Shown: in pieces, positions 7,272-14,870 of the stretch
Position numbering within the stretch: the stretch's first letter is position 1
How the letters are laid out: each line of letters begins with the position of its first letter
From: 2-02-FULL-55-14 sp964581115
Lineage (GTDB): Bacteria; Bacteroidota; Ignavibacteria; UBA10030
DNA: 64,000 bases
NCBI GenBank assembly: GCA_964581115.1
Contig: CAZOMY010000008.1
Location: forward strand, 1 to 64,000
Direction of reading: 5' to 3'
Program-made: the position numbers and the translations under genes
Notes under the pieces: model-generated
The model's input: only the letters and a program-made list of their open reading frames with translations
What the model was told of the DNA's origin: nothing
Database searches by the model: none

Positions 7272-8678
7272 TCACAGCCATTGCAGCATCGCTGTTGCCA
7301 GCGAAAGGAAGACCGTGATGCCGATGATGTCCTGGAAAGCCGTCTCGAACGGACCTGCGGTGATGGCCGGGTCAAAGCCGAGCGAATGCGAGATCATCGG
7401 CGTCGCGGTGCCGATCATGCCCGAGAAGTTGATGGCGATGAACATCGCCGTGCCGACGACAGCGCCGAAGAGCGGGGTTCCGTGCCACAAGCCGGCGATG
7501 AGTCCGAGCACCAGACCGCACGCCGCACCCACGATCAGCGTGACGATCAACTGACGACGCATCGGAAGCCACCACCGCTTCGTATCGACCTGGCCGGTAG
7601 CGATCCCGCGCACGATCATCGCGGCGGACTGCAGCCCGGTGTTGCCCGAGATGGCGGAGATGATCGGCATGAACGACGCGAGGAGGATCACCTGCGACAG
7701 CGTCTTATCGAACACGTGCACGACCACGCCGGCGATGAGCTGGAGCATCAGCGTCATCATCACCCATGGCAGGCGCATCAGGGCCATGCGGGCCGGCGAG
7801 CGCTGACCGACGGCAACGCTGTCGGTACCGGCCATGCGGGCCACATCTTCGTCGTGCTCTTCCTTCAGGACGTCGACCACGTCGTCGACGGTGATACGGC
7901 CGAGGAGCTTTCCGGCCGTGTCGGTGACGGGAAGCGACACGATGTCGTATTTCGAGAAGATGCGCGCCACTTCCTCCTGGTCGACGTCGGGCGTCACGCT
8001 CTTGTAGTCCGGATTCATGATCTTGTACACACGCTTGTTCGGCGCATGCAACAGGAGGTCGGGCAGGTTGACGGCCCCGACGAACAAACCGTTCTCGTCG
8101 ACGACGTAGACATTGAAGATGTGAACCCCCTCCTTCGCCAGCTTGCGGACCGTCCGGATCGCCGCCTTGACCGTGTCGGTTTTCGACACGACGGCCATCT
8201 CCTTGGCCATGAGGCCGCCCGCCGTGTGCTCGTCGTAGCGGAGGAGTTCCTCGACCTGCGACGAGTCCTCGACATTCATCGTCTCGAGGACGCTCTCGGC
8301 CTTCTCGTCCGACAGCTCGCCCACGACGTCGGCCGCATCGTCCGAATCCATCTCGCCGACGATCTCCGTCAGTCGGTCCTGCGCGAGGTTGGCCAGGATG
8401 TACTCACGCGTTGGCTCATCGAGATCGAGCACCGCAGCGGACGCGACCTCGTTCGTCAGCATCCCGAAGACGTAGAGAGCATCTTCCATCTCGAGACGGT
8501 TGAGTATGTGCGCGATGTCGCCCGGCAGAAGGTCCTGGATGATGTTCAGGACGAGATAGTCGGAGCGCGACTTGACGAGGTCTTCCAGGTCTCGGAAAAG
8601 CTCGTCGTCGACCTCCAATGTTTCTCTCTGGGGGACGCTCGTCTCGTCGATCGGGGTGTCGTTATCCTGGGCCGTCAT
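7272..8678 (-). CDS. mgtE: Magnesium transporter MgtE
   Basis: A cytoplasmic-membrane Mg2+ channel/transporter of 468 residues, normal family length. The MgtE N-terminal domain (about 35-140) includes MDSDDAADVVGELSD and TAGGLMAKE. A pair of CBS domains (about 145-265) includes NVYVVDENGLFVGAVNL and IVSLPVTDTAGKLLGRITVDDVV. Five membrane helices follow from about 300, with SAISGNTGLQSAAMIVRG and AINFSGMIGTATPM lining the pore. The cytoplasmic domains sense Mg2+ and gate the pore in characterised homologues. The gene has no obvious operon partner; repeat elements lie on both sides. Confidence 0.96.
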   Translation of the reverse strand: MTAQDNDTPIDETSVPQRETLEVDDELFRDLEDLVKSRSDYLVLNIIQDLLPGDIAHILNRLEMEDALYVFGMLTNEVASAAVLDLDEPTREYILANLAQDRLTEIVGEMDSDDAADVVGELSDEKAESVLETMNVEDSSQVEELLRYDEHTAGGLMAKEMAVVSKTDTVKAAIRTVRKLAKEGVHIFNVYVVDENGLFVGAVNLPDLLLHAPNKRVYKIMNPDYKSVTPDVDQEEVARIFSKYDIVSLPVTDTAGKLLGRITVDDVVDVLKEEHDEDVARMAGTDSVAVGQRSPARMALMRLPWVMMTLMLQLIAGVVVHVFDKTLSQVILLASFMPIISAISGNTGLQSAAMIVRGIATGQVDTKRWWLPMRRQLIVTLIVGAACGLVLGLIAGLWHGTPLFGAVVGTAMFIAINFSGMIGTATPMISHSLGFDPAITAGPFETAFQDIIGITVFLSLATAMLQWL

Positions 8679-8709
8679 AGTGCCTCTCAGGGACTACAGA
8701 AGGAGAAGA

Positions 8710-8808
8710 AATCACGCAAAGACAACAAAGACGTCGAAGCACGCAAGGCAATCTGATACCGTCTCATTTCTTGCCGCCCGTTGCGTCGTTGCGTCATTGC
8801 GTGCAACA
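8710..8808. repeat. Word repeat family F5 (ACGCAAAGACAACAAAGAC)
   Basis: The left arm is ACGCAAAGACAACAAAGACG followed by AAGCACGCAAGG (8714-8748). The right arm is CTTGCCGCCCGTTGCGTCG followed by TTGCGTCATTGCGTGC, inverted relative to the left. It lies between the mgtE start and the rsmA stop (8812). A related fragment, GACGCAAAGCACGCGGAG, occurs at about 26513-26530 in the gap ahead of the small gene at 26709. Confidence 0.65.
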
Positions 8809-8811
8809 CTT

Positions 8812-9675
8812 TCAATCAATGGTACGGCTTCTTCGCTGAACTTCCTTCGTCAGTTCCACGAATTCCTCCGGCGTCAGCTCCTCCGGACGTCGGTCGGTGA
8901 CGGGGCCGAGGCTCATGATGATCTCCTTCGCTATGCCCGCATAAGCAAGCCCATTCCTGATGGTCTTGCGCCGCTTGCCGAACGTCCCACGCACCACGGT
9001 CCGGAACAACACGTCGTCGACCGGGAGCGGGTCACGCCGGAAATTCAGACGGACCACGGCCGAATCCACGTCGGGCCTGGGGTAGAAGCAATTTCGCGAC
9101 ACCCCGAACAACCGTCGCGGGACCGCATAATGCTGGGCGAAGACCGACAGGATGCCGTAGTCCTTCGTCCGCGGGCGAGCTACAAGCCGGTCCGCGACCT
9201 CTTCCTGGATCATCAGTGTTGCATCCGAGATCAGATCACGCTGATCAATCACCCAGAACAGAATGTCGCTCGTGATGTAATAGGGGATATTGCCGACAAC
9301 CCGCAGCAACGGGCCTCCTCCAGAGATCATACCAGGATCGTTTCTCGCAGCCCCCGCGGAGAAAGCGGCGAACGTGACGTGTTCGTCGTGGACGCGGCCT
9401 GATAACAGGTCTCTCGCGGTCACCTTCAGAACGTCTCCTTCGACGATCGTGACACGTCCGCTGAATTCCTCCGTGAGTCGCTCCACCGCCCGCCGATCCA
9501 CTTCCACCGCCGTCAACCGGCACGCATCCGCGAGCAGCCGCGTCAATGCGCCCGGCCCCGGACCGATCTCAACGACGAGGTCATCCGGCTTCAACTCCAA
9601 CGAAGCCACGATCTTCCGCAGGATGTTGTCGTCTTGGAGGAAGTTCTGGCCGAGATGTTTGCGGGGAGAGAACAA
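8812..9675 (-). CDS. rsmA: 16S rRNA dimethyladenosine transferase (RsmA/KsgA)
   Basis: Dimethylates two adjacent adenosines near the 3' end of 16S rRNA during small-subunit assembly. The 287-residue sequence shows the family start PRKHLGQNFLQD, the SAM motif VVEIGPGPGALTRLL, the acidic VEVDRRAVERL, the catalytic NIPYYI and the C-terminal FYPRPDVDSAVVRL. The start appears to be TTG at 9675, since no ATG or GTG lies in frame before the conserved N-terminus. Between GDVLKV and VVGNIPYY there is an unusually long segment (FAAFSAGAARNDPGMISGGG) whose DNA shares words with the intergenic element at 32070-32140, so it looks like an in-frame repeat insertion. All catalytic motifs are intact. Confidence 0.93.
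   Translation of the reverse strand: MFSPRKHLGQNFLQDDNILRKIVASLELKPDDLVVEIGPGPGALTRLLADACRLTAVEVDRRAVERLTEEFSGRVTIVEGDVLKVTARDLLSGRVHDEHVTFAAFSAGAARNDPGMISGGGPLLRVVGNIPYYITSDILFWVIDQRDLISDATLMIQEEVADRLVARPRTKDYGILSVFAQHYAVPRRLFGVSRNCFYPRPDVDSAVVRLNFRRDPLPVDDVLFRTVVRGTFGKRRKTIRNGLAYAGIAKEIIMSLGPVTDRRPEELTPEEFVELTKEVQRRSRTID
9337..9385. repeat. In-frame copy of repeat family F9 inside rsmA
   Basis: ATCGTTTCTCGCAGC (9337-9351) is identical to the complement of 32120-32134. GCGGCGAACG (9366-9375) matches 32074-32083, and GTCAC and TTCTCC blocks lie between in the same order on the minus strand. It encodes the extra loop of RsmA. The match is partial, so common origin is likely rather than proven. 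Confidence 0.5.
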
Positions 9676-10004
9676 AAGGAGTAGAGAGTCGTCAGTATGG
9701 AGTATGGAGACTGAAGCGCGTTTGGACGTCGGGACTTTGAGGGGAGCTGTGGGGGTGAGTGAGCTATGAACAGTGATCAGTGATCAGAGAAGGGATCTTC
9801 AATGTGTCCGCTTTCCTATTGACGACCCGCCTGCCTCACTGTCGTTCGCTCGGCGGGCAGGTTCACCATCCTCTATTCACCCTCACTGCTGTCACGTCCT
9901 TCGGTGCGTTCTCGGCACGGAATACACCCAATTTACACACCAAAACCCTCATTCCGCACGCTCCGCGTATTGCTTCTCCCTCAAAATCGACGCATTTTCA
10001 TCCA
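9676..10004. other. Divergent intergenic region with three word repeats
   Basis: No gene is seen in these 329 bases between rsmA and the GT2 gene. They hold a GAGTAGAGAGTCGTCAG / GTATGGAGTATGGAG word cluster (9681-9717, family F6), GTGATCAGTGATCAG (about 9773-9787, F7), and a hairpin with CCCGCCTGCC (9827-9836) facing GGCGGGCAGG (9853-9862, F8). Promoters for both flanking genes should lie here, but no convincing box was found. Confidence 0.55.
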
Positions 10005-10961
10005 ATGGCAAAAACAAGCAAGAAAAAGGCCGAACCGAGGGTTTCAATTGTGGTTCCTCTTTTGAACGAGGAGGAATCGCTACGGGAGTTGTATGAGCGG
10101 CTAAAGGCGGTCTTCGCCCGCATGAGGTCGACGTATGAGATCATCTTCGTCGATGACGGCAGCACCGACAATTCGTTCAAGGTCCTGCAAGATCTGCATG
10201 CGTCCGACCCGAATGTAAAAGCCATTCGCTTTCGAAGGAATTTTGGGAAATCCGCCGCCCTTTCGGTGGCCTTTCGCGAAGCAGAGGGGGAGTTCGTCAT
10301 TACGATGGATGCTGACCTCCAAGACGACCCGGACGAGATCCCGGGCCTTATCGAAGCTCTTGGGGACCAGTTCGACCTGATCTCGGGCTGGAAGAAGAAG
10401 CGGTACGACCCTATTTCAAAGACGATCCCGTCCAAGTTCTTCAATTTTGTGACGGGTAAGATGACGGGGATCGACATCCACGATTTCAACTGCGGACTCA
10501 AGGCTTATCGCCGCGATGTGGTGAAGAGCGTCCATGTCTACGGCGAGCTGCATCGGTACATTCCGGCGTTGGCGCACTGGGCTGGATTCAGGGTGGGTGA
10601 GAAGGTCGTTCAGCACCATGCCCGCAAGTACGGCCGTACCAAGTTCGGCCTCAATCGGTTCTTCTACGGATTTCTCGATCTGATCACAGTGCTGTTCACG
10701 ACGCGCTACATCCGACGTCCGCTGCATCTGTTCGGGATCTGGGGGCTCGTTGCACTGGCCATCGGCACGCTCATTGACGGCTGGCTGTCCGTCGAGTGGT
10801 TCCTGGGCCTGACGTCGCTCAGCAACCGGCCCCTGTTCATGCTCGGCTTCCTGCTCATTATTGTCGGCGTGCAGTTCATCTCGATCGGATTGCTGGGCGA
10901 GATGATGTCGCGGCATGAGAAGGACGAGGATACGTACTCGATCAAAGAGATCCTGAAATAA
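10005..10961 (+). CDS. GT2 polyprenyl-phosphate glycosyltransferase (GtrB/ArnC/DPM1-like)
   Basis: Transfers a sugar from a nucleotide donor to a polyprenyl phosphate on the cytoplasmic face of the membrane, giving the lipid-linked donor used by GT39-type enzymes. The 318 residues carry the GT-A start VSIVVPLLNEEESLREL, FVDDGSTDNSF, the metal-binding MDADLQDDP and, near the end, two membrane helices (HLFGIWGLVALAIGTLIDGW and a second in PLFMLGFLLIIVGVQFISIG). A C-terminal helix pair is typical of the GtrB/DPM group. The ATG at 10005 starts MAKTSKKK just ahead of the conserved domain; the 75 upstream residues of the open frame have no homology signal. It opens the plus-strand polysaccharide cluster, and the two GT39-like enzymes downstream are natural users of its product. 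Confidence 0.9.
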   Translation: MAKTSKKKAEPRVSIVVPLLNEEESLRELYERLKAVFARMRSTYEIIFVDDGSTDNSFKVLQDLHASDPNVKAIRFRRNFGKSAALSVAFREAEGEFVITMDADLQDDPDEIPGLIEALGDQFDLISGWKKKRYDPISKTIPSKFFNFVTGKMTGIDIHDFNCGLKAYRRDVVKSVHVYGELHRYIPALAHWAGFRVGEKVVQHHARKYGRTKFGLNRFFYGFLDLITVLFTTRYIRRPLHLFGIWGLVALAIGTLIDGWLSVEWFLGLTSLSNRPLFMLGFLLIIVGVQFISIGLLGEMMSRHEKDEDTYSIKEILK

Positions 10962-10970
10962 CATCCTCGA

Positions 10971-11099
10971 GAAGTAGGCAGTATGCAGGTACATTCCGGT
11001 CCGGTCAGCCAGAGAACTTAGTACAACGATCATATTGATCTTGTCACGGGATCATCACCTGCCCACGACCTGCCCGTTCCTGCCTACTGCCTACTTCCA
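10971..11099. repeat. Word repeat family F1, full-length element
   Basis: Starts AAGTAGGCAGTATGCAGGTA and ends TTCCTGCCTACTGCCTACTT, with inverted arms. The core carries GGTCCGGTCAGCCAGAGAAC and GATCATATTGATCTTGTCA. It starts 10 bp after the GT2 stop and ends about 20 bp before the GT9 start. Confidence 0.8.
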
Positions 11100-11119
11100 T
11101 TGATATTCCCATTCGCCTC

Positions 11120-12220
11120 GTGTCTCTTCCCCATTACGACCTCAAGACCGACTGCCGCCACTTTCGCGGTGACATTCCATGCCGTCCGCACAAGGAGCAC
11201 GGCGTCCACTGCGTGGATGAGCGCGGCGTTGACTGCCCGCACTACGACCGCATCCGCAAGCGCATTCTCATCATCAAGCTTGGCGCACTCGGCGACGTCA
11301 TCCGTACAACGCCTCTGCTGACGAAGCTGCGAGAGGTCTATCCCGGTTCGCACATCACGTGGCTCACGGCCTCGCCCGAGGTCTTGCCGCCGCCGGTGGA
11401 TGAGCCGCTGTTGTACACGCTCCCCTCCGTCGTTCAGCTTCGCTCTCGACCGTTCGACCTGTTGGTCAACCTCGACAAGGACCGAGATGCGTGCGCGCTT
11501 GCCGCACAGATCTCGGCAACCGAGAAGAAAGGGTTCACGCTGAAGGACGGCGTCATCGTCCCGGCCAATTCCGAATCGCAGCACAAGTACCTCACCGGCA
11601 TCTTCAACGACGTCAGCCAATTGAACCGGAAATCGTATCCGCAGGAGATCTTCGAGATCTGCGGGTTCGAGTTCAACGGGGAGAAGTATCTGCTGAATCC
11701 TCCCGCACGGCCGGCGAAACCGTGGAAGCTGAACAACAAGAAGAAGGTGATCGGTCTCAACACCGGATGCGGCGGACGATGGACGTCGCGGCTGTGGGCC
11801 GACGCCCGCTGGGTGGCGCTGGCGAAGGTGCTCAAGAAGAAAGGCTATGAGGTCGTCCTTCTTGGCGGCGAACAGGAGCACATCAAGAATCTGGCCCTGG
11901 CGCGAAAGTCGAAGGCGAAGTACTTCGGCCATTTTCCGCTCGACCAGTTTCTCTCGCTCGTCGATGCCTGCGATCTTGTCGTGACAGGCGTGACGATGGC
12001 CATGCACTTCGCCATCGGCCTCGGCAAGCGGATCGTCCTGTTCAACAACATCTTCAACAAACACGAGTTCGAGCTGTACGGCCTTGGCGAGGTGCTCGAG
12101 CCCTCCAAGCCGTGCCGGTGCTTCTACCGTCCCACCTGCATCAATCCCGACTACCGCTGCATGGAGCATCTCGCCGTGGGCGACGTGGTCGATGCGTGCG
12201 TTCGTCAGCTTCCGCGCTGA
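11120..12220 (+). CDS. GT9-family (heptosyltransferase-like) glycosyltransferase with Cys-rich N-terminus
   Basis: Members of GT9 add heptose or related sugars to lipopolysaccharide-type cores in the cytoplasm. The 366-residue protein has the family start RILIIKLGALGDVIRTTPLL at residues 49-68, a WTSRLWADARWVALAKVL region, the VVLLGGEQE nucleotide-binding stretch and VVTGVTMAMHFAIGLGK. Ahead of the domain lie about 45 residues with a regular cysteine/histidine pattern (DCRHFRGDIPCRPHKEHG then C-x7-C), and a second cysteine group near the end (CRCFYRPTC, YRC); together they suggest a bound metal ion. The start is GTG at 11120. The methyltransferase gene follows after 4 bp, so they are almost certainly co-transcribed. 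Confidence 0.88.
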   Translation: MSLPHYDLKTDCRHFRGDIPCRPHKEHGVHCVDERGVDCPHYDRIRKRILIIKLGALGDVIRTTPLLTKLREVYPGSHITWLTASPEVLPPPVDEPLLYTLPSVVQLRSRPFDLLVNLDKDRDACALAAQISATEKKGFTLKDGVIVPANSESQHKYLTGIFNDVSQLNRKSYPQEIFEICGFEFNGEKYLLNPPARPAKPWKLNNKKKVIGLNTGCGGRWTSRLWADARWVALAKVLKKKGYEVVLLGGEQEHIKNLALARKSKAKYFGHFPLDQFLSLVDACDLVVTGVTMAMHFAIGLGKRIVLFNNIFNKHEFELYGLGEVLEPSKPCRCFYRPTCINPDYRCMEHLAVGDVVDACVRQLPR

Positions 12221-12224
12221 TCTC

Positions 12225-13139
12225 ATGGATCCGGCGTCCTGCCCGCTCTGCGCCTGTCATGAGTCGGTGTCATTTCCGATCTTCTACGAGTTTCTCGGTG
12301 ACCGCTTCGAGGCCCGTGAATGCACCGCCTGCGGGTTCGTGTATCTGCATCCGCGGCCGACTCGCGCGCAACTGGCGCAGATGTACAGCGACGAGTACTT
12401 TCTTCACGACGGAGCCGACTGTGGAGCACACTCGGCAACGGACTACGAAACGGCCGCTCGGCAGGGTTCGGTGAAGTTTCCGGAGATCCTTGGATGGATC
12501 AAGCGCTACCGACCGGCGGGACGCTTCTTCGAGATCGGCTGCGGGATGGGCTACTTTCTGGACTTCGCGCGCCGGAACGGGTACGACGTGAGCGGGATCG
12601 AATATGCAGCGCTGGGCGCCAAGGCGTGCCGCGAGAAGTTCGGATTAGAGGTGACGCAAAGCTCGATCGAAGCGTTTCCGGAGACCGTTGCGGCGTACGA
12701 CGTCATCTTTATGGGGGACGTGCTTGAGCATCTCGTCGATCCGCTGGAGATGCTGAAGAAGGCCGTCCGCATGTTGAAACCGGGCGGAGTCATCGCGGCG
12801 GAAGTGCCCGCGATGTTCAACTCGCTGACCGGACGGCTGGCGGTGGCGGGCTACCGCATCCTGCGGACGCGCAAGAGGATGCCCATGCCGCCGTATCACG
12901 TGAACGAGTTTCTTCCGGCAACATTGGACCGCATACTGCGGGAATCGGGATGCGGAACCCGGCGCATCGTCCAGCGCATTCGTCCGCCGCGGATGATCAC
13001 CCTGCGCGGCTCGTTCGCGGAGAAGACGATCAAGAAAGGACTGCATTACCCGAACTACGCGCTGACGAAGGGATTGGGGGTGTTCGGGGATCGGTTGTTG
13101 GGGATCGGGATCAAGGCGGAAGGCGTGGAGGTGGAGTAG
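12225..13139 (+). CDS. SAM-dependent methyltransferase with N-terminal zinc ribbon
   Basis: The 304-residue protein starts with a double-knuckle zinc ribbon (CPLC at about residues 6-9, then ECTACGFVYLHPRP) and continues into a class I methyltransferase with the SAM motif FFEIGCGMGYFLDFA, the GIEYA acidic position, VIFMGDVLEHLVDP and LKPGGVIAAEVP. Zinc-ribbon methyltransferases of this layout are common in polysaccharide clusters, where they alter sugars or sugar nucleotides; the exact acceptor is unknown. The ATG at 12225 lies 4 bp after the GT9 stop. The C-terminal 60 residues are basic and may contact the membrane or a partner glycosyltransferase. Confidence 0.87.
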   Translation: MDPASCPLCACHESVSFPIFYEFLGDRFEARECTACGFVYLHPRPTRAQLAQMYSDEYFLHDGADCGAHSATDYETAARQGSVKFPEILGWIKRYRPAGRFFEIGCGMGYFLDFARRNGYDVSGIEYAALGAKACREKFGLEVTQSSIEAFPETVAAYDVIFMGDVLEHLVDPLEMLKKAVRMLKPGGVIAAEVPAMFNSLTGRLAVAGYRILRTRKRMPMPPYHVNEFLPATLDRILRESGCGTRRIVQRIRPPRMITLRGSFAEKTIKKGLHYPNYALTKGLGVFGDRLLGIGIKAEGVEVE

Positions 13140-13274
13140 AGGAGTTCGTGCGGACTTCACGTATGCGGTGGAGTGTCGTGTGACAAGTCCCCATACGATA
13201 TCCTTCGGAATTCGTGCTTAGGTTTTCGCGCTCGTTCCGTATCTATAATTTCGCATTTCGATATTGTCTGAAGA

Positions 13275-14870
13275 ATGGCCCGCAGTAACAAACAGAAATC
13301 TGCTCCATCGACCTCGCTGATGCCCTACGCTCAGGCGCTGGTCGAGCACCGATATGCGGCGGTCGTCGTGGCGGCACTATACTTCGTCGTGATGATCTGG
13401 ATCGCGCTGAAGTATCACATCGTCGGCGACTACGGGGTCGAGACCGATTTCTATTGGAGCTACGTTCCACAGGCCCGGCACATCATCGAGGGGAAGCTGC
13501 CGATCGAGGATTTTCACGGTCCTCTCTACCCGCTCGTGCTGGCGGCGGTGAGCCTCGTGACAAGCGACCTGTTCCATGCCGGCGTCGTGCTCTCCGTGCT
13601 CTCAGCGGCTGTCGTGTTATGGGCCGTGTATGAGACGGTCCGTCGGCTGGTCCGACCCGATGTGGCGGCCATGGCGGTGTTATTCGTGGCGGTGAATCCG
13701 ACCTTCGTGCAGTACTCGTACACAGCCGGGACGGACATGTTCTTTTTCGCCCTCGTCATGACAGCGACATGGGTGTTCTTGAAGGACGGCGACCGCCGAT
13801 GGTCGGCCGTTGTTGTCTCGGCGGTCGTCTTCGGTCTCGCGTACCTCACTCGATATAACGGCATCTTCGCGCTGGCAGGTGTTCCCGCAGCCGTCCTGCT
13901 GGCCGATCCGCACGGTCATCCGTGGAATGAACGTGCAAAGACAGCCGTCATCTTTGCGGGGGTCTTTCTCCTGACCATCGCGCCGTGGGGCGTGTACGCA
14001 CTGGTCGAGAAGGGGAGCTTCTTCTACAACCGCAACTACCTCAACATCGCGTACGAGATGTTCGGCCGCGGCAAGGTGGGTTGGGATGCCTACTGGTACG
14101 GGGCTGCGAGCCAGTACCGGTCGCTGATGCAGGTGATCCTCGCCGATCCAGGGGCGTTCGTGGCGACGGTCGGGTGGAACATCCCCGACCATCTCGCGGG
14201 GGACCTCGGCAAGCTGGTCGGCTGGCCGACGGGCGTCCTGGCCGTCCTCGGAACGGCACTGCTGTTCCGAGAGCGTCCGGACCGCCGACTGCTGACACTC
14301 CTGCTGATCGGGGCGTCGTTCTTCGCGCTGCTGCTGCTCGTCTTCCATGGCGAACGCTTCTCGCTGTTCCTGTTGCCGCTCTACGTCGTGCTGGCGTTGC
14401 GCACCCTCACCTGGCCCGCGATAACGGCGTGGCGCCTCTGGGGAACGGTCCAGATCGGCGGCGTAGCCGCGATCGCGCTTGTGCTCTGGCAGTTCGCCGA
14501 GAGCAAAGCGCATAACAGCGAGCAGATCGATTCCGGTCCGGTGGAGGTGGTGCAGGTTGGCCGTTGGTTCGAGGCGAACCAGCCGCCACCGAAGCCCGGA
14601 ACCATCGTGGTGGCCCGCAAGCCCCACATTGCGTACTATCTCGGCATGACGTTGGAGATGTTCCCTCCCGTCAGGACGCAGGAAGAACTGTTCGAGGCCC
14701 TGCGCCGCGTCAACGCCTCGTATCTATACTATAGTCCAATGGAAGCCGGTCTGCGCCCGCAATTCCAGTATCTGCTGGATCCCGCCAAGGCCCCGTCCGG
14801 CTTGCGGCCCCTCGTATCCACCGCCGTGCCGCCGGCAGTCCTGTATCGCGTGGAGTTAAACCAACCATGA
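13275..14870 (+). CDS. GT39/ArnT-like membrane glycosyltransferase
   Basis: A polytopic membrane protein of 531 residues with about ten hydrophobic helices and a soluble C-terminal domain (from about 430). The GT39/PMT_2 hallmarks are the acidic loop GVETDFYWSYVPQARHIIEGKLPIEDF, in which the aspartates are expected to be catalytic, followed by HGPLYPLVLAAV, and then SYTAGTDMFFFALVM. Such enzymes take sugar from polyprenyl-phosphate carriers and transfer it outside the cytoplasmic membrane to lipid or glycan acceptors. The GT2 at 10005 could supply the lipid-linked donor. Its stop overlaps the start of the next glycosyltransferase in ATGA, which implies translational coupling. Confidence 0.85.
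   Translation: MARSNKQKSAPSTSLMPYAQALVEHRYAAVVVAALYFVVMIWIALKYHIVGDYGVETDFYWSYVPQARHIIEGKLPIEDFHGPLYPLVLAAVSLVTSDLFHAGVVLSVLSAAVVLWAVYETVRRLVRPDVAAMAVLFVAVNPTFVQYSYTAGTDMFFFALVMTATWVFLKDGDRRWSAVVVSAVVFGLAYLTRYNGIFALAGVPAAVLLADPHGHPWNERAKTAVIFAGVFLLTIAPWGVYALVEKGSFFYNRNYLNIAYEMFGRGKVGWDAYWYGAASQYRSLMQVILADPGAFVATVGWNIPDHLAGDLGKLVGWPTGVLAVLGTALLFRERPDRRLLTLLLIGASFFALLLLVFHGERFSLFLLPLYVVLALRTLTWPAITAWRLWGTVQIGGVAAIALVLWQFAESKAHNSEQIDSGPVEVVQVGRWFEANQPPPKPGTIVVARKPHIAYYLGMTLEMFPPVRTQEELFEALRRVNASYLYYSPMEAGLRPQFQYLLDPAKAPSGLRPLVSTAVPPAVLYRVELNQP

Noticed and set aside
7242..8756. 504-codon plus-strand frame opposite mgtE
   Set aside because: It is the antisense shadow of a clear transporter gene; the product is rich in His, Arg and Asp with no family signature.
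11084..12226. 380-codon minus-strand frame opposite the GT9 gene
   Set aside because: The plus strand carries all GT9 motifs; the minus product has no recognisable domain.
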